This document shows, piece after piece, positions 27,303 through 37,783 of a stretch of DNA of 64,000 nt. Each line of letters opens with the position of its first letter. Positions within the stretch are counted from its first letter, which is position 1. Both the position numbers and the translations under genes were made by a program. The notes under the pieces were generated by a model. It did no database searches. It was not told where the DNA came from and saw only the letters and a program-made list of their open reading frames with translations. The stretch covers positions 1 to 64,000 of the forward strand of contig NZ_JADEYH010000001.1 in assembly GCF_017114865.1 (NCBI RefSeq). The letters are read 5' to 3'. The stretch is from Streptomyces verrucosisporus. Its GTDB lineage: Bacteria; Actinomycetota; Actinomycetes; Streptomycetales; Streptomycetaceae.

Positions 27303-28811
27303 ATGAGCACCGCCCATCCGGCCCGGTTCACCCTCGACCCCGCCTTCACCGTCGGAGAGGTCGACCCCCGGCTCTTCGGCTCCTTCGTGGAGCACCTCGG
27401 CCGCTGCGTCTACACGGGGGTCTTCGAGCCCGGGCACCCCCGTGCCGACGAGCAGGGCCTGCGCACCGACGTCCTGGAACTGGTCCGCGAACTGGGCGTG
27501 ACCGCCATCCGCTACCCCGGCGGGAACTTCGTCTCCGGATACCGCTGGGAGGACGGCGTCGGGCCCGCCGAACAGCGCCCCCGCCGGCTGGACGCCGCCT
27601 GGCGGTCGGTGGAGAGCAACCGCTTCGGCCTCGCCGAGTACATCGACTTCGTCCGCAAGGCCGGCGGCGAGCCCATGATGGCCGTCAACCTCGGCACCCG
27701 CGGCGTGGCGGAGGCCCGCGAGCTGCTGGAGTACGCCAACCACCCCGGCGGCACCGCCCTGTCCGACCTGCGCGCCGCCCACGGCGACAAGGAGCCCTAC
27801 GGCATCCGGCTGTGGTGCCTGGGCAACGAGATGGACGGCCCCTGGCAGACCGGCCACAAGACGGCTGCCGAGTACGGCCGGCTGGCCGCCGAGACCGCCC
27901 GCGCCATGCGCCGGCTCGACGATTCCCTCGAACTGGTCGCCTGCGGCAGCTCAAGTCAGGCGATGGACACCTTCGCCGCCTGGGAGGCCACCGTCCTGGC
28001 CGAGACCTACGACCTGGTGGACCACATCTCCCTGCACGCCTACTACGAGGAGACCGACGGCGACCGCGACTCCTTCCTGGCCTCCGCGGTGGACATGGAG
28101 TCCTTCATCGAGAACGTGGTGGCCACCTGCGACCACGTCGGGGCCCGGCTGAAGTCGCCCAAGCGCATCAGCCTCTCCTTCGACGAGTGGAACGTCTGGT
28201 ACCAGCGCCGCTTCCAGGCCGAGCCGCCGCCCGACTGGGAGGAGGCCCCCCGGCTGCTGGAGGACAACTACACCGTCACCGACGCCGTCGTCTTCGGCTC
28301 CCTGCTCATCGCCCTGCTGCGCCACGCCGACCGGGTGGCCGTGGCCTGCCTGGCGCAGCTCGTCAACGTCATCGCCCCGATCATGACCGAGCCCGGCGGC
28401 CCGGCCTGGCGGCAGACCACCTTCTTCCCCTTCGCCCAGGCATCCCGCCACGGACGCGGGCGGGTGCTGGAGGTGCGGGTGCAGTCGCCCACGTACACCA
28501 CGGCCAAGTACGGCGAGGTACCGCTGCTGCACGCCACCGCGGTGCGGGACGAGGCCACCGGCGCCGTCACCGTCTTCGCGGTCAACCGCGGCAGGCACGC
28601 CGCCATGCCGCTGGAGGTCGCCCTGCACGGGCTGGAACCGGAGCGGGTCGCCGAGCACAGCGTGCTGGCCGACGCCGATCCCGAGGCCCGCAACACCCTG
28701 GCCGGTCCCGAGAGGGTCGCTCCCCGCCGGGTGGAGGGCACGGAGCTGGCCGGCGGGGTGCTGCGCGCCACCCTGGAGCCGATGTCGTGGAACATGATCC
28801 GGATCGTGTGA
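27303..28811 (+). CDS. GH51 alpha-L-arabinofuranosidase
   Basis: A 502-residue intracellular exo-enzyme that releases L-arabinose from imported arabino-oligosaccharides. The (beta/alpha)8 barrel shows RYPGGNFVSGYRWEDG, the acid/base Glu176 in CLGNEMDGPWQ and the nucleophile Glu295 in SFDEWNVWY, followed by the C-terminal beta domain. No signal peptide; length is normal for family 51 (about 500). GGAAGGAAC precedes the ATG. Last gene of the plus-strand run, converging on the epimerase gene 21 bp away. Confidence 0.95.
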   Translation: MSTAHPARFTLDPAFTVGEVDPRLFGSFVEHLGRCVYTGVFEPGHPRADEQGLRTDVLELVRELGVTAIRYPGGNFVSGYRWEDGVGPAEQRPRRLDAAWRSVESNRFGLAEYIDFVRKAGGEPMMAVNLGTRGVAEARELLEYANHPGGTALSDLRAAHGDKEPYGIRLWCLGNEMDGPWQTGHKTAAEYGRLAAETARAMRRLDDSLELVACGSSSQAMDTFAAWEATVLAETYDLVDHISLHAYYEETDGDRDSFLASAVDMESFIENVVATCDHVGARLKSPKRISLSFDEWNVWYQRRFQAEPPPDWEEAPRLLEDNYTVTDAVVFGSLLIALLRHADRVAVACLAQLVNVIAPIMTEPGGPAWRQTTFFPFAQASRHGRGRVLEVRVQSPTYTTAKYGEVPLLHATAVRDEATGAVTVFAVNRGRHAAMPLEVALHGLEPERVAEHSVLADADPEARNTLAGPERVAPRRVEGTELAGGVLRATLEPMSWNMIRIV

Positions 28812-28832
28812 CGGGCCGACGGGCCGTCCGGT

Positions 28833-30014
28833 CTACTCGGCGGAGAAGGAGTGGACGGTGGTGGAACGGTAGGTGCGCCCCGGCCGCAGCACGGTGGTGG
28901 GGAATGACGGCTGGTTGGGGGAGTCGGGGAAGTGCTGGGTCTCCAGGCAGAAGCCGTCGCCCTGCCGGTAGACCCGCCCCGAGGTGCCCTCCAGGGTGCC
29001 GTCGAGGAAGTTGCCGCTGTAGAACTGCACGCCCGGCTCGGTGGTGGCGATCCGCATCACCCGGCCCGAGACCGGCTCGCGGACGGTGGCGAAGTGCTCG
29101 GGCCCGGCGGTGATGCCCTTGTCCAGCACCAGGTTGTGGTCGTAGCCCTGCCCGTACAGGATCTGCGGGTGCGCCTTGCGGATGTCCGTCCCGATCGGCT
29201 TGGCCCGCCGGAAGTCGAAGGGCGTGCCCGCCACCCGCTCCAGCTCGCCGGTGGGGATCAGCGTCTCGCCCACCGGCGTGTAACGGGAGGCCGCGAGCTC
29301 CAGCTCGTGATCCAGGACGCTGCCGGAGCCCTCTCCGGCGAGGTTGAAGTAGGTGTGGTTGGTGAGGTTGACGACGGTGGGCTTGTCGGTGGTGGCCTCG
29401 TAGTCGATGCGGAAGTCGCCGCGGTGGTCCAGCGCGTACTCCACCCGGACCTCCAGCCTTCCGGGGAAGCCCATCTCGCCGTCCTCGCTGGTGCGCGTCA
29501 GCACCAGCCCCGTCTCGCCGCGCCGGGTGAACGGCTTCACCGACCAGATCCGCTTGTCGAAGCCCCGGTCGCCGCCGTGCAGGGTGTTGTCGCCGTCGTT
29601 GCGCGGCAGCTCGTAGGCCTTGCCGTCCAGGCTGAAGCGGCCTTGTGCGATGCGGTTGCCGTAGCGGCCGATGAGCGCGCCGAAGTAGGGAGAGCGGGCC
29701 TCGTAGGAGGCCGGGTCGGAGAAGCCGAGCGAGATGTTGGCGGGCCGGCCGTGCCGGTCGGGCACCTCCAGGGACTGCACGATGCCCCCGTAGGACAGCA
29801 CCCGCAGCCGGGTGCCCCCGCACGACAGGGTCCAGACATCCACCTCCGTGCCGTCCGCCAGTTCGCCGAAGCGGGCGCGGCGCGGCGCGGACGGCCGCCC
29901 GCCCGGCCCGCCCGGCTTCGCCTGTGCGGCCCCGGCGCCCGGTCCCGCGGTCGCCGTCGCTGCCAGACCGGCCGCGGCGGCCGCGCCGATCACACTGCGT
30001 CTGCTGGTGCTCAC
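28833..30014 (-). CDS. galM: Tat-exported aldose 1-epimerase (mutarotase)
   Basis: A 393-residue galactose-mutarotase-like enzyme that interconverts alpha and beta anomers of aldoses. HGGDRGFDKRIW and LTNHTYFNLAGEG carry the conserved His residues and GFCLETQHFPDSPNQP the catalytic Glu. The N-terminus (SRRSVIGAAAAAGLAATATA) is a twin-arginine signal, so it acts outside the membrane. The GTG start overlaps the mmsB stop by 4 bp. Placing a secreted mutarotase at the end of a monosaccharide importer operon suggests that it supplies the anomer taken up by ChvE/MmsAB. Confidence 0.92.
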   Translation of the reverse strand: MSTSRRSVIGAAAAAGLAATATAGPGAGAAQAKPGGPGGRPSAPRRARFGELADGTEVDVWTLSCGGTRLRVLSYGGIVQSLEVPDRHGRPANISLGFSDPASYEARSPYFGALIGRYGNRIAQGRFSLDGKAYELPRNDGDNTLHGGDRGFDKRIWSVKPFTRRGETGLVLTRTSEDGEMGFPGRLEVRVEYALDHRGDFRIDYEATTDKPTVVNLTNHTYFNLAGEGSGSVLDHELELAASRYTPVGETLIPTGELERVAGTPFDFRRAKPIGTDIRKAHPQILYGQGYDHNLVLDKGITAGPEHFATVREPVSGRVMRIATTEPGVQFYSGNFLDGTLEGTSGRVYRQGDGFCLETQHFPDSPNQPSFPTTVLRPGRTYRSTTVHSFSAE

Positions 30015-31273
30015 GAGCCCACCTTCCTCTTGTTCCAGACGTCGAATCCCACCGCCGCCAGCAGGACCAGGCCCTTGATGACCTGCTGGTAGTCGGTGCC
30101 GATACCCACCAGGGACATGCCGTTGTTGAGCACGCCGAGCACCAGGCCGCCGATGACGGCCCCGAGTACGGTACCCACACCGCCGCTCATCGAGGCTCCG
30201 CCGATGAACGCGGCGGCGATCGCCTCCAGCTCGAAGTTGATGCCGGCCTGCGGGGTGCCCGCGTTCAGCCGGGCGGCGTACACGCAGCCCGCCAGCGCCG
30301 CCAGCACGCCCATGTTGACGAAGACCCAGAACGTGACCCGCCTGTCCTTCACGCCCGACAGCCTGGCGGCGGCCCGGTTGCCGCCGAGGGCGTACACATG
30401 GCGGCCGACGACGGCGTTGCGCATCACGAAACCCAGCCCGATCAGGATGCCGCACATGATCAGCAGCACCACCGGGACGCCCCGGTGGCTGGCCAGGGTC
30501 AGGGTGAACGCCACCACCGCCGCCACGATCGCCACGCACTTGAGGACGAACAGGCTCAGCGGCAGCACCTCCAGCTCGTACTCCCGCTGCCGGCGCCGGC
30601 CGCGCCACTCCTGGAACAGCACCACCGCCACCACGACCACGCCGATGAGCACCGTCAGGTCGTGGTAGTTGTCCAGCGGACCGCCCTCGGGCAGGAAGCC
30701 CTGGCTGATGTTCTGGAAGCCGCGCGGGAAGGGCGCCAGCGACTGCCCCTCCAGCAGGATCTGGGTGCCGCCGCGGAACAGCAGCATTCCCGCCAGGGTC
30801 ACGATGAACGACGGGATGCCCACATAGGCGATCCAGAAGCCCTGCCAGGCGCCGGCCGCCGCGCCGATCAGCAGCGAGCAGGCCAGCGCCGCCGGCCAGG
30901 AGAAGTCGTGGTGGACCATCAGCACGGCCGCCGCGGCCCCGACGAAGGCGGCCAGCGAGCCGACGGACAGATCGATGTGACCCGCGATGATCACGATCAT
31001 CATGCCCATGGCCAGGATCAGGATGTAGCTGTTCTGCTGGACGATGTTGGAGACGTTGACGGGCTTGAGCAGATTGCCGTCGGTCCAGATCTGGAAAAGC
31101 ACGACGATCAGCGCCAGCGCGACGAGCATCCCGTACTGCCGCATGTTGGCGCGCACGGTCCGCAGCAGTAGCGCCCCGGCACCGCTGCCGCCCCTACCGC
31201 CGCGGGCGCCCCCGGCCGGCCGGCCGGGCCCGCCCGCCGGTCCCTTGCGCGCGACACTCTCTTCGGTCGTCAT
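30011..31273 (-). CDS. mmsB: CUT2 monosaccharide ABC permease (MmsB-like)
   Basis: A 420-residue permease with 10 or more helices; [17 protein letters not shown] is the RbsC/XylH signature and [20 protein letters not shown] follows near the C-terminus. The extra cytoplasmic loop with [12 protein letters not shown] and its length separate MmsB/GguB/XylH from shorter RbsC. It overlaps the ATPase gene by 4 bp at its start and galM by 4 bp at its end. The expected substrates are arabinose, xylose, galactose or related aldoses. Confidence 0.93.
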   Translation of the reverse strand: MTTEESVARKGPAGGPGRPAGGARGGRGGSGAGALLLRTVRANMRQYGMLVALALIVVLFQIWTDGNLLKPVNVSNIVQQNSYILILAMGMMIVIIAGHIDLSVGSLAAFVGAAAAVLMVHHDFSWPAALACSLLIGAAAGAWQGFWIAYVGIPSFIVTLAGMLLFRGGTQILLEGQSLAPFPRGFQNISQGFLPEGGPLDNYHDLTVLIGVVVVAVVLFQEWRGRRRQREYELEVLPLSLFVLKCVAIVAAVVAFTLTLASHRGVPVVLLIMCGILIGLGFVMRNAVVGRHVYALGGNRAAARLSGVKDRRVTFWVFVNMGVLAALAGCVYAARLNAGTPQAGINFELEAIAAAFIGGASMSGGVGTVLGAVIGGLVLGVLNNGMSLVGIGTDYQQVIKGLVLLAAVGFDVWNKRKVGS

Positions 31274-32835
31274 CGATCGCCTCGGCTTCCGTCCCTCGTC
31301 ATATGACGCATCAGCACTTCCTGGTCCGCCTCCTCGCGCGCCACCTCGCCGGTCAGCCGCCCGGCCGCCATGGTGTAGATCCGGTCGCACATCCCCAGCA
31401 GCTCCGGCAGCTCGGAGGAGATCAGCAGCACCGCCCTGCCCTGGGCGGCGAGGCGGTCGACGGCGGTGTAGATCTCGTACTTCGCCCCGACGTCGACGCC
31501 GCGCGTGGGCTCGTCGAGGATCAGCACCTCCGGATCGGCGTGCACCCACCTGCCGAGCACGACCTTCTGCTGATTGCCGCCGCTGAGCCGGCCGACCTGC
31601 TCGGAGACGGTCGGGGTCTTGATGTTCATCGAGTCGCGGTAGCCCTCGGCGACCCGCCGCTCCCGGTGCTCGTCCACCACCCCGGCCCGGGTCAGCTTCG
31701 GCAGCGAGGCCAGGGAGATGTTGCGGCTGACGGTGTCGATCAGGTTCAGTCCGTAGGTCTTGCGGTCCTCGGTGACGTACGCCAGGCCGCGGGCGACCGC
31801 CCCCGGCACGGTACGGGTGTCGGCCTCCCGCCCGTCGATCCGCACCGTGCCGCCCGCGTACAGGCCGTAGGAGCGTCCGAAGACGCTCATCGCCAGCTCG
31901 GTGCGGCCCGCGCCCATCAGGCCGGCGAGACCGACGATCTCGCCGCGCCGCACGTTCAGCGACACCCCGTCGACGACCTTGCGCCGGTGGTCGACGGGGT
32001 GGCGGACCGTCCAGCCGGAGATCTCCAGCGCCACCCGACCGGCGTCCGGCCCCCGGTAGCGGGTGCGCGGCGGGAAGCGGCTGTCCAGGTCGCGGCCGAC
32101 CATGCCGCGGATGATCCGGTCCTCCGAGACCTCGGCGGGGGCGCCGGGGGAGGGGCGGACGGCGAGCGTCTCGACCGTCCGCCCGTCGCGCAGGACGGTG
32201 ACGGTGTCCGCCACCTCGCGGATCTCGCCCAGCTTGTGGGAGATGAGGACGCAGGCGACGCCCTGGGAGCGCAGCTCCCCGATGAGACCCAGCAGTTTGG
32301 CGCTGTCCTCGTCGTTGAGGGCGGCGGTCGGCTCGTCCAGGATCAGCAGCCGCACCCTCTTGGCCAGTGCCTTGGCGATCTCCACCAGCTGCTGCTTGCC
32401 CACGCCGATGTCGGCGACGCGGGTGTGCGGGCTCTCGCGCAGCCCGACCCGCCGCATCAGCTCGGCGGCGCGGCGGACGGTCTCCCCCCAGCGCACGACA
32501 CCGCGCAGGGCGTGCTCGTTGCCCAGGAAGATGTTCTCGGCGATGGACAGGTAGGGCACCAGCGCCAGTTCCTGGTGGATGATGACGATGCCGCGCCGCT
32601 CGCTGGCCCGGATGTCGCGGAAGGCGCACGGCTCGCCCTCGAAGAGGATCTCCCCCTCGTAGCTGCCGTGCGGATGGACGCCGCTGAGCACTTTCATCAG
32701 CGTCGACTTGCCGGCCCCGTTCTCCCCGCAGACCGCGTGGATCTCCTTCGGCCGGACGGTGAGATCGACCCCGGACAGCGCCCTGACCCCGGGGAAGGTC
32801 TTGGTGATCGAGCGCATCTCCAGAACGCTGCTCAT
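31270..32835 (-). CDS. mmsA: CUT2 monosaccharide ABC ATPase (MmsA-like)
   Basis: A 521-residue duplicated ABC ATPase. The first half has Walker [11 protein letters not shown]-loop HQEL, signature [13 protein letters not shown] and Walker [12 protein letters not shown]. The second half has the degenerate Walker [11 protein letters not shown] typical of CUT2 ATPases, with [14 protein letters not shown] and [11 protein letters not shown]. It energises uptake through the adjacent permease. It is separate from the CUT1 importer on the plus strand, which lacks an ATPase. Confidence 0.95.
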   Translation of the reverse strand: MSSVLEMRSITKTFPGVRALSGVDLTVRPKEIHAVCGENGAGKSTLMKVLSGVHPHGSYEGEILFEGEPCAFRDIRASERRGIVIIHQELALVPYLSIAENIFLGNEHALRGVVRWGETVRRAAELMRRVGLRESPHTRVADIGVGKQQLVEIAKALAKRVRLLILDEPTAALNDEDSAKLLGLIGELRSQGVACVLISHKLGEIREVADTVTVLRDGRTVETLAVRPSPGAPAEVSEDRIIRGMVGRDLDSRFPPRTRYRGPDAGRVALEISGWTVRHPVDHRRKVVDGVSLNVRRGEIVGLAGLMGAGRTELAMSVFGRSYGLYAGGTVRIDGREADTRTVPGAVARGLAYVTEDRKTYGLNLIDTVSRNISLASLPKLTRAGVVDEHRERRVAEGYRDSMNIKTPTVSEQVGRLSGGNQQKVVLGRWVHADPEVLILDEPTRGVDVGAKYEIYTAVDRLAAQGRAVLLISSELPELLGMCDRIYTMAAGRLTGEVAREEADQEVLMRHMTRDGSRGDR

Positions 32836-32863
32836 GACTGCTCCTGGGGGAGTGGGGACCGGG

Positions 32864-34015
32864 CTACTTGAGCTGGTCGGCGGTGTAGTAGCCCTCGTCC
32901 ACGAGCAGCTCGGTGTTGGACTCGTCGATGCTGACCGGCTCCAGCAGGTAGGCCGGGACGGTCTTGACGCCGTTGTCGTAGGACTCGGTGTCGTTGACCT
33001 CGGGCTTCTCGTCCTTCAGCACGGCGTCGGTCATCCGCACGGCCTGCTCGGCGAGCTTGCGGGTGTCCTTGAAGACGGTCTGGGTCTGCTGGCCGGCGAT
33101 GATCGACTTGATGGACGCCAGCTCGGCGTCCTGGCCGGTGACGACGGGGTAGGGCTTGGCCTTCGTGCCGTAACCGGCGCTCTTGAGCGCGGAGATGACA
33201 CCGATGGAGATGCCGTCGTAGGGGGAGAGGACCGCGTCCACGCGCTCGCTGCCGTAGTAGCGGCTGAGCAGGTCGTCCATGCGCTTCTGGGCGGTGCCGC
33301 CGTCCCAGCGCAGGGTGGTGACCTGGTTCATCTCGGTCTGGCCGCTGCGCACGACCAGCCGCTTGTCGTCGATGTGGGGCTTGAGGACACTCATCGCGCC
33401 CCTGAAGAAGAAGCCGGTGTTGTTGTCGTCTGGCGACCCGGCGAACAGCTCCAGGTTGGACTTCTCGTCCGCGCCCCCGCCGTCCTCCTCCAGCTTCAGG
33501 GCGTCGACGATGTAGCGGGCCTGGAGCTCGCCGACCTTGAAGTTGTCGAAGGTGGCGTAGTAGTCGACGCTCCCGGTGCCGCGGATGAGGCGGTCGTAGG
33601 CGATGACGGGGATGCCGGCCTCCTCGGCCCGGCCGAGGACGTTGGTGAGCGAGGAGCCGTCGATGGCGGCGATCACCAGGGCCTTGTGTCCTTTGGAGAT
33701 CATGTTCTCGATCTGCGCGACCTGGTTCTCCACCTTGTCGTCGCCGTACTGCAGATCGGCCTCGTAACCGGCGGCCTCGAACCGCTCCACCATGTTCTCG
33801 CCGTCGGCTATCCACCGTTCGGAGGACTTGGTGGGCATGGCGATGCCGATGGTGCCTCCCTCGGCGCCGCCGCCGTTCCCGCCGCCGTCGGAGTTCTGGC
33901 CGCAGGCGGTGAGGGACAGGGCGAGGGCGGCGCAGGCGCCGACGACGGCTGTGAGGCTGCGGGTGCGGGTGCGGGTGCGGGTGCGGGTACGGGTGCGGCG
34001 GCTGTGGTCGTGCAT
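32864..34015 (-). CDS. chvE: ChvE-like monosaccharide-binding lipoprotein
   Basis: A 383-residue periplasmic-binding-protein type I lipoprotein. The lipobox LTAC puts the acylated Cys at 38. The mature part begins [19 protein letters not shown] and has [12 protein letters not shown] and [15 protein letters not shown], typical of ChvE/XylF multiple-monosaccharide receptors. The signal n-region contains an Arg-Thr repeat (residues 8-19) encoded by a hexamer repeat. First of the importer genes, 28 bp before mmsA; only 5 bp separate it from the upstream TIM-barrel gene. Confidence 0.93.
   Translation of the reverse strand: MHDHSRRTRTRTRTRTRTRSLTAVVGACAALALSLTACGQNSDGGGNGGGAEGGTIGIAMPTKSSERWIADGENMVERFEAAGYEADLQYGDDKVENQVAQIENMISKGHKALVIAAIDGSSLTNVLGRAEEAGIPVIAYDRLIRGTGSVDYYATFDNFKVGELQARYIVDALKLEEDGGGADEKSNLELFAGSPDDNNTGFFFRGAMSVLKPHIDDKRLVVRSGQTEMNQVTTLRWDGGTAQKRMDDLLSRYYGSERVDAVLSPYDGISIGVISALKSAGYGTKAKPYPVVTGQDAELASIKSIIAGQQTQTVFKDTRKLAEQAVRMTDAVLKDEKPEVNDTESYDNGVKTVPAYLLEPVSIDESNTELLVDEGYYTADQLK
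33961..33996. repeat. Hexanucleotide microsatellite GGGTGC x6 in chvE
   Basis: Six consecutive GGGTGC units (the fifth is GGGTAC), encoding Arg-Thr pairs in the positively charged n-region of the signal peptide. Unit changes keep frame and would only change the length of the n-region. Confidence 0.85.
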
Positions 34016-34020
34016 GGCGG

Positions 34021-35049
34021 TCAGTTCCCTTCGGACGTGGCGGCGTCGGCGGATGTTCCTGGTTCTGCGGATGTCCCGGTTTCGTCGGGGAAGCGGTTGA
34101 GGGGGCCGGGCAGACGGGAGCCGGGCGGGGACATCCCCTCCCCGGCGCCGAGGCGGGCCAGCAGGTCCAGGGCGAGCCTGCCGCGGCGGACCCGCTCGCG
34201 GGCGGTGTCCAGGGTCGCGTCGCGCAGGTGCGCGCCGTAGGGGTAGATGGCGGGGGCCTTGCTGAGCCCGAACTTGAGGTAGACCGGTGCCCCGCGCCGG
34301 ATCAGCTCGGCGGCGTCGTACATCCGCACATAGCCGCCGAGGTCGTCGGGGGCCTCCAGGTAGAAGTCCATCGGGGCGCGGCTGACCCGGCGGATCTCGG
34401 TCAGGTGCTCCAGGGTCAGGTCGGAGGGCACGTTGACCGAGTCGGCGCCCAGCCGCTCGAAGACGGCGTACGAGGCCGGGTTCACCGGGCCGATCAGCGC
34501 AGACACCTTGAGGGTGGTGTCGGCCGGCAGGACGCCGCGCGTCCGCATCCGGTGCAGTGTGTACAGCACGCCCTCGTCGGCCACCAGCAGGCAGCGCACA
34601 CCGAGTTCGGTGGCGCGTACGGCGTCCTCGACGCATCCGGCGAGCGCGTCGTGGCCGCGGGCGCGCAGCCCCGCGCCGCCGGAGGGCGTACGGGTGCCGG
34701 CGCCGGCGTCCCAGGTGCCGCGCGGCCCGGTGAACAGGCACAGCTCCACGTTCCGTTCGGCGCAGGCGCCGGCCATCTCGGAGATCTCGGCGTCGGTGAG
34801 CATCCACACGCCGCTGCCCTGGCTGATGCGGTGGACGGGGACGTCCAGGGCCTCGGCCTCCTTCAGCACGGTGGCCAGCGCCTCCGGCCCCTCGACGGAG
34901 GGGATCTCGGTGCGCCAGGTGCCGCCGTCGGGGAAGGAGTGCGGGGAGGAGTCGGAGGGGTCCCGGTCGGGGCAGGGGTGGCCGAGGGAGGCGAGGGCGG
35001 CCTCGCCGGGACGGCGGGGGCCGGAGGGTTTGATGGACGCGTCGGTCAC
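34021..35049 (-). CDS. TIM-barrel (U32-peptidase-like) protein of the sugar operon
   Basis: A 342-residue cytoplasmic protein I cannot assign to a characterised enzyme. [74 protein letters not shown] and [20 protein letters not shown] alternate strands and helices as in a TIM barrel and resemble U32-type proteins. The only cysteines I see ([25 protein letters not shown]) do not match U32 catalytic or cluster motifs, so protease activity is not supported. It heads the chvE-mmsA-mmsB-galM operon with an operator-like repeat 31-55 bp upstream, so an enzyme or sugar-binding role is more likely. GTG start with AGGGAGC. Confidence 0.6.
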   Translation of the reverse strand: MTDASIKPSGPRRPGEAALASLGHPCPDRDPSDSSPHSFPDGGTWRTEIPSVEGPEALATVLKEAEALDVPVHRISQGSGVWMLTDAEISEMAGACAERNVELCLFTGPRGTWDAGAGTRTPSGGAGLRARGHDALAGCVEDAVRATELGVRCLLVADEGVLYTLHRMRTRGVLPADTTLKVSALIGPVNPASYAVFERLGADSVNVPSDLTLEHLTEIRRVSRAPMDFYLEAPDDLGGYVRMYDAAELIRRGAPVYLKFGLSKAPAIYPYGAHLRDATLDTARERVRRGRLALDLLARLGAGEGMSPPGSRLPGPLNRFPDETGTSAEPGTSADAATSEGN

Positions 35050-35079
35050 GATGCTCCCTGGTTCGATCTGACTCGATCT

Positions 35080-35104
35080 CGTTCGGTATCTCGTACGTCG
35101 TTCG
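35080..35104. promoter_or_regulatory. Sugar-regulon operator copy A
   Basis: Direct repeats CGTTCG at 35080 and 35099 (19-bp period) flank GTATCTCGTACGT. The 25-bp element matches 19 of 25 positions of the one at 37691-37715. It lies 31 bp before the operon's first gene. Confidence 0.55.
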
Positions 35105-35150
35105 TGGTTGAAGGCGCGGGCCGGGGCCATGGGTGGCCGGGAAGGCGGGG

Positions 35151-36209
35151 TCAGGGCTTCAGCAGGACCTTGCCGACATCCGGGTCGCCGCCGCCGACCA
35201 GTGCGACGGCCGTGGCGAAGTCCTCCAGCGGCAGCTCGTGGGTGATCAGGGGCGCGGGTGCGAGCAGCCCCGCGCCGAAGGCCCGCACCGCATGGGCCCA
35301 GGCGGCCGGCGGGGCGCCGAAGACGGACCGGACGGTGAGCTGGCTGACGGACAGATGGACGGGATCGATGCCCCGTGCGCCCGGCCCGGGCAGTCCGGTC
35401 AGCACCACCCGCCCGCCGCGCCGGGCCAGCAGGCAGGAGTCGTGGGCGGTGGTGGGCGCGCCGGCGGTCTCCACCACCAGGTCGTAGCGGCCGCGCAGAC
35501 CGGCGGTCTCGGGCGGTGCGCACACCCCGGTGGCGCCCATGGGCAGCGCCTGCCCGGCGCGTTCGGTGCGGGGGTCGACGACCAGAAGCTCGGCGGGGGA
35601 GACGGCGGCCAGCAACTGCACGGCCAGCAGGCCGAGCGTGCCCGCCCCGACCACGGCGATCCGCTCGCCGGAGCGCGGCCCGCCGGCGAGCACCGCCGCC
35701 GCCACCACGGCGGCGGGCTCCAGCAGGGCGGCCGAACGCAGGTCGGCGCGGTCGTCGAGGACGTGCAGCAGCCGGGCGGGCAGGACGAGGAAGTCTGCGA
35801 AGGCGCCGGGCCGGGTGAAGCCGGTCTCGTCGTAGCCGCCGGTGCACAGGCTGGTGGCACCCTCGCGGCAGCGGTCGCAGACCAGGCAGGCGCGGAACCC
35901 CTCGCCCACCACCTTCCGCCCCACCAGCGCCGGGTCGGCGCCGGGCCCGACCGCCTCCACCGTGCCGGACCACTCGTGGCCGGGCACGACGGGGTAGCGG
36001 ACGTAGCCCTCGGCACGGGTGCCCGCGTACACCTCGCGGTCGCTGGCGCAGACGCCCGCCGCGTACACGGCCACCCGCACCTCGCCCGGACCGGGCTCGC
36101 CGCGGGGCGCCTCCACCAGCCGGTGGCCGCCGGGCCGCTCCACGAGGACGGCGCGTCCGCCGGCGCGGACGCCGTCCGGCGCCGGGGTGTGCGCGGGTGT
36201 GTTCACCAC
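35151..36209 (-). CDS. Zinc-dependent alcohol/sugar dehydrogenase (MDR)
   Basis: A 352-residue medium-chain dehydrogenase. Catalytic-zinc ligands: Cys in [13 protein letters not shown] and His-Glu in VPGHEWSG. The structural-zinc Cys4 lobe is [31 protein letters not shown] binds NAD(P). The family includes sorbitol, threonine and aldose dehydrogenases; in this context it may oxidise a sugar or a sugar-acid intermediate. Two adjacent GTG codons (36209 and 36206) could both start translation after GGGAGGA. It lies between the dehydratase and the importer operon on the same strand. Confidence 0.9.
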   Translation of the reverse strand: MVNTPAHTPAPDGVRAGGRAVLVERPGGHRLVEAPRGEPGPGEVRVAVYAAGVCASDREVYAGTRAEGYVRYPVVPGHEWSGTVEAVGPGADPALVGRKVVGEGFRACLVCDRCREGATSLCTGGYDETGFTRPGAFADFLVLPARLLHVLDDRADLRSAALLEPAAVVAAAVLAGGPRSGERIAVVGAGTLGLLAVQLLAAVSPAELLVVDPRTERAGQALPMGATGVCAPPETAGLRGRYDLVVETAGAPTTAHDSCLLARRGGRVVLTGLPGPGARGIDPVHLSVSQLTVRSVFGAPPAAWAHAVRAFGAGLLAPAPLITHELPLEDFATAVALVGGGDPDVGKVLLKP

Positions 36210-36510
36210 CGGTTCCTCCCCACGGCGTGCGGACAGCCGGCGCCCTCGGCGCCCGCCGGGGGACGGACGGCCGCCCCTCGCGGTGGATTCTGCGCCGGAT
36301 GCCCGGATGTGTCACCACCGCCCGGGAGGCCGGCCGCCGCAAAGCCGCCCCCTGCCGGGCCGTACGTGACGCACCGTCCCCCGCCGCACCGGCGAAGCCG
36401 GCGCGCACGGGACCGCACGCCATCCCCGGCCTCCGAAGGCGTGCCCGCGCACCGGTGCGCGGCCGGGGCGCGCGGCCCGGCCGCCGTGAGCCCCCGGCAA
36501 GCGTCCCGCC
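36210..36510. other. Intergenic region between dehydratase and dehydrogenase genes
   Basis: 301 bp of GC-rich sequence between two same-strand genes. No coding sequence, strong hairpin or recognisable operator was found; copies of the CGTTCG repeat motif are absent here. Confidence 0.4.
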
Positions 36511-37671
36511 TCACGACCGGGCTCCGCGCGGATCCCGCTTCTCCCAGCCCTCGGCCCACAAATCGAAGCGGGCCTGCTGCTGCGGGAACTCCGCCGCCGC
36601 GTCGGTGTCCAGCTCCACACCCAGGCCGGGGGCGTCGGGGAGGGAGAAGTAGCCGTCCACGACCTCCGGCGCGCCCTTGACCACCTTCTTGATCTCGGCG
36701 TCCGCGAAGTCGTTGAAGTGCTCCAGGATCTTGAAGTTCGGCGTGCAGCCGGCCAGTTGCAGGGAGGCGGCCGTCAGCACCGAGCCGCCCACGTTGTGCG
36801 GCGCCACCAGCATGTAGTGGGTCTCGGCGGTGGCGGCGAGCTTGCGGGTCTCCAGGATGCCGCCGAGGTGGCCCAGGTCCGGCTGGATGATGTCGGCGGC
36901 CTGGGACTCGAACAACTCGCGGAACTCGATGCGGTCGTGGATGCGCTCGCCGGTGGCGATGGGCATGTCCACCTTCTCCGCCACCTTGGCCAGCGCCTTG
37001 AGGTTCTCCGGCGGCACCGGCTCCTCCAGCCAGCTCGGCCGGAACGGCTCGACCTCGCGGGCGATACGGACGGCCGTGGCGGGGCTGAAGCGGCCGTGCA
37101 TCTCCAGCAGCAGCTCGCACTCCGGCCCGATCGCGTCCCGCACCGCCTCCACCAGGGCCACCGAGCGCAGCGTCTCGGCGTGGTCCAGCTCGAAGTGGCC
37201 GGTGCCGAACGGATCGAGCTTGAGCGCCCGGTAGCCGCGCCCGACGACTCTCAGTGCCGCCTCGTGGTACGCCTGCGGGGTGCGCTCGACGGTGTACCAG
37301 CCGTTGGCGTACGCCTTGACCCGGTCGGTCACCCTGCCGCCCAGCAGCTGCCACACGGGCACGCCCAGGGCCTTTCCCTTGATGTCCCAGCAGGCCATCT
37401 CCACGCAGGCGATGCCGGACATCACGATCTCCCCGGCCCGCCCGTAGTCGCCGTACTTCATGCGCCGCACCAGGTCCTCGACCGCGAAGGGGTCGGATCC
37501 GGCGATGTGGTTGGCCTCGGCCTCGCGCAGATAGCCGACCAGGGCGTCGGTGTGACCGAGCATCCGGGTCTCGCCGACGCCGGTGAGTCCCTCGTCGGTG
37601 TGCACCTGGACGTAGGTCAGATTGCGCCACGGAGTACCGACGACATGCGTGCTGATCCCGGTGATGCGCAC
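36511..37671 (-). CDS. Enolase-superfamily sugar-acid dehydratase
   Basis: A 386-residue mandelate racemase / muconate lactonising enzyme family protein. The Lys-x-Asp base pair is at 151-153 (LKLDPFG), likely Mg ligands are Glu190 (LLLEMHGRF), Glu216 (WLEEPVPPEN) and Glu242 (IATGERIH), and the His292/Asp265 dyad is in VAPHNVGG / QPDLGHLG. His192 in EMHGRF echoes the DxHGR motif of galactonate-type dehydratases. It should dehydrate an aldonic acid to the 2-keto-3-deoxy acid. The exact substrate (arabinonate, galactonate, gluconate) is not decidable here. An operator-like repeat lies 20 bp upstream. Confidence 0.88.
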   Translation of the reverse strand: MRITGISTHVVGTPWRNLTYVQVHTDEGLTGVGETRMLGHTDALVGYLREAEANHIAGSDPFAVEDLVRRMKYGDYGRAGEIVMSGIACVEMACWDIKGKALGVPVWQLLGGRVTDRVKAYANGWYTVERTPQAYHEAALRVVGRGYRALKLDPFGTGHFELDHAETLRSVALVEAVRDAIGPECELLLEMHGRFSPATAVRIAREVEPFRPSWLEEPVPPENLKALAKVAEKVDMPIATGERIHDRIEFRELFESQAADIIQPDLGHLGGILETRKLAATAETHYMLVAPHNVGGSVLTAASLQLAGCTPNFKILEHFNDFADAEIKKVVKGAPEVVDGYFSLPDAPGLGVELDTDAAAEFPQQQARFDLWAEGWEKRDPRGARS

Positions 37672-37690
37672 AGCGGCTGCCCTTCTCTGC

Positions 37691-37715
37691 CGTTCGATAT
37701 TTCGTCACACGTTCG
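37691..37715. promoter_or_regulatory. Sugar-regulon operator copy B
   Basis: CGTTCG at 37691 and 37710 flank ATATTTCGTCACA, with the same 19-bp period as the copy at 35080. It ends 44 bp before the dehydratase start, a position for transcriptional control. Confidence 0.55.
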
Positions 37716-37783
37716 AAATGCTGGCGCGAATGTAATGACGGGCGCCGGTCGGCGTCAATGGGGCGGAGGCGGATTTCCGCCGC

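Noticed and set aside
34021..35049. Annotation as an active U32 protease
   Set aside because: The general fold resembles U32 proteins, but no catalytic or metal-cluster motif could be identified, and the operon context is sugar transport.
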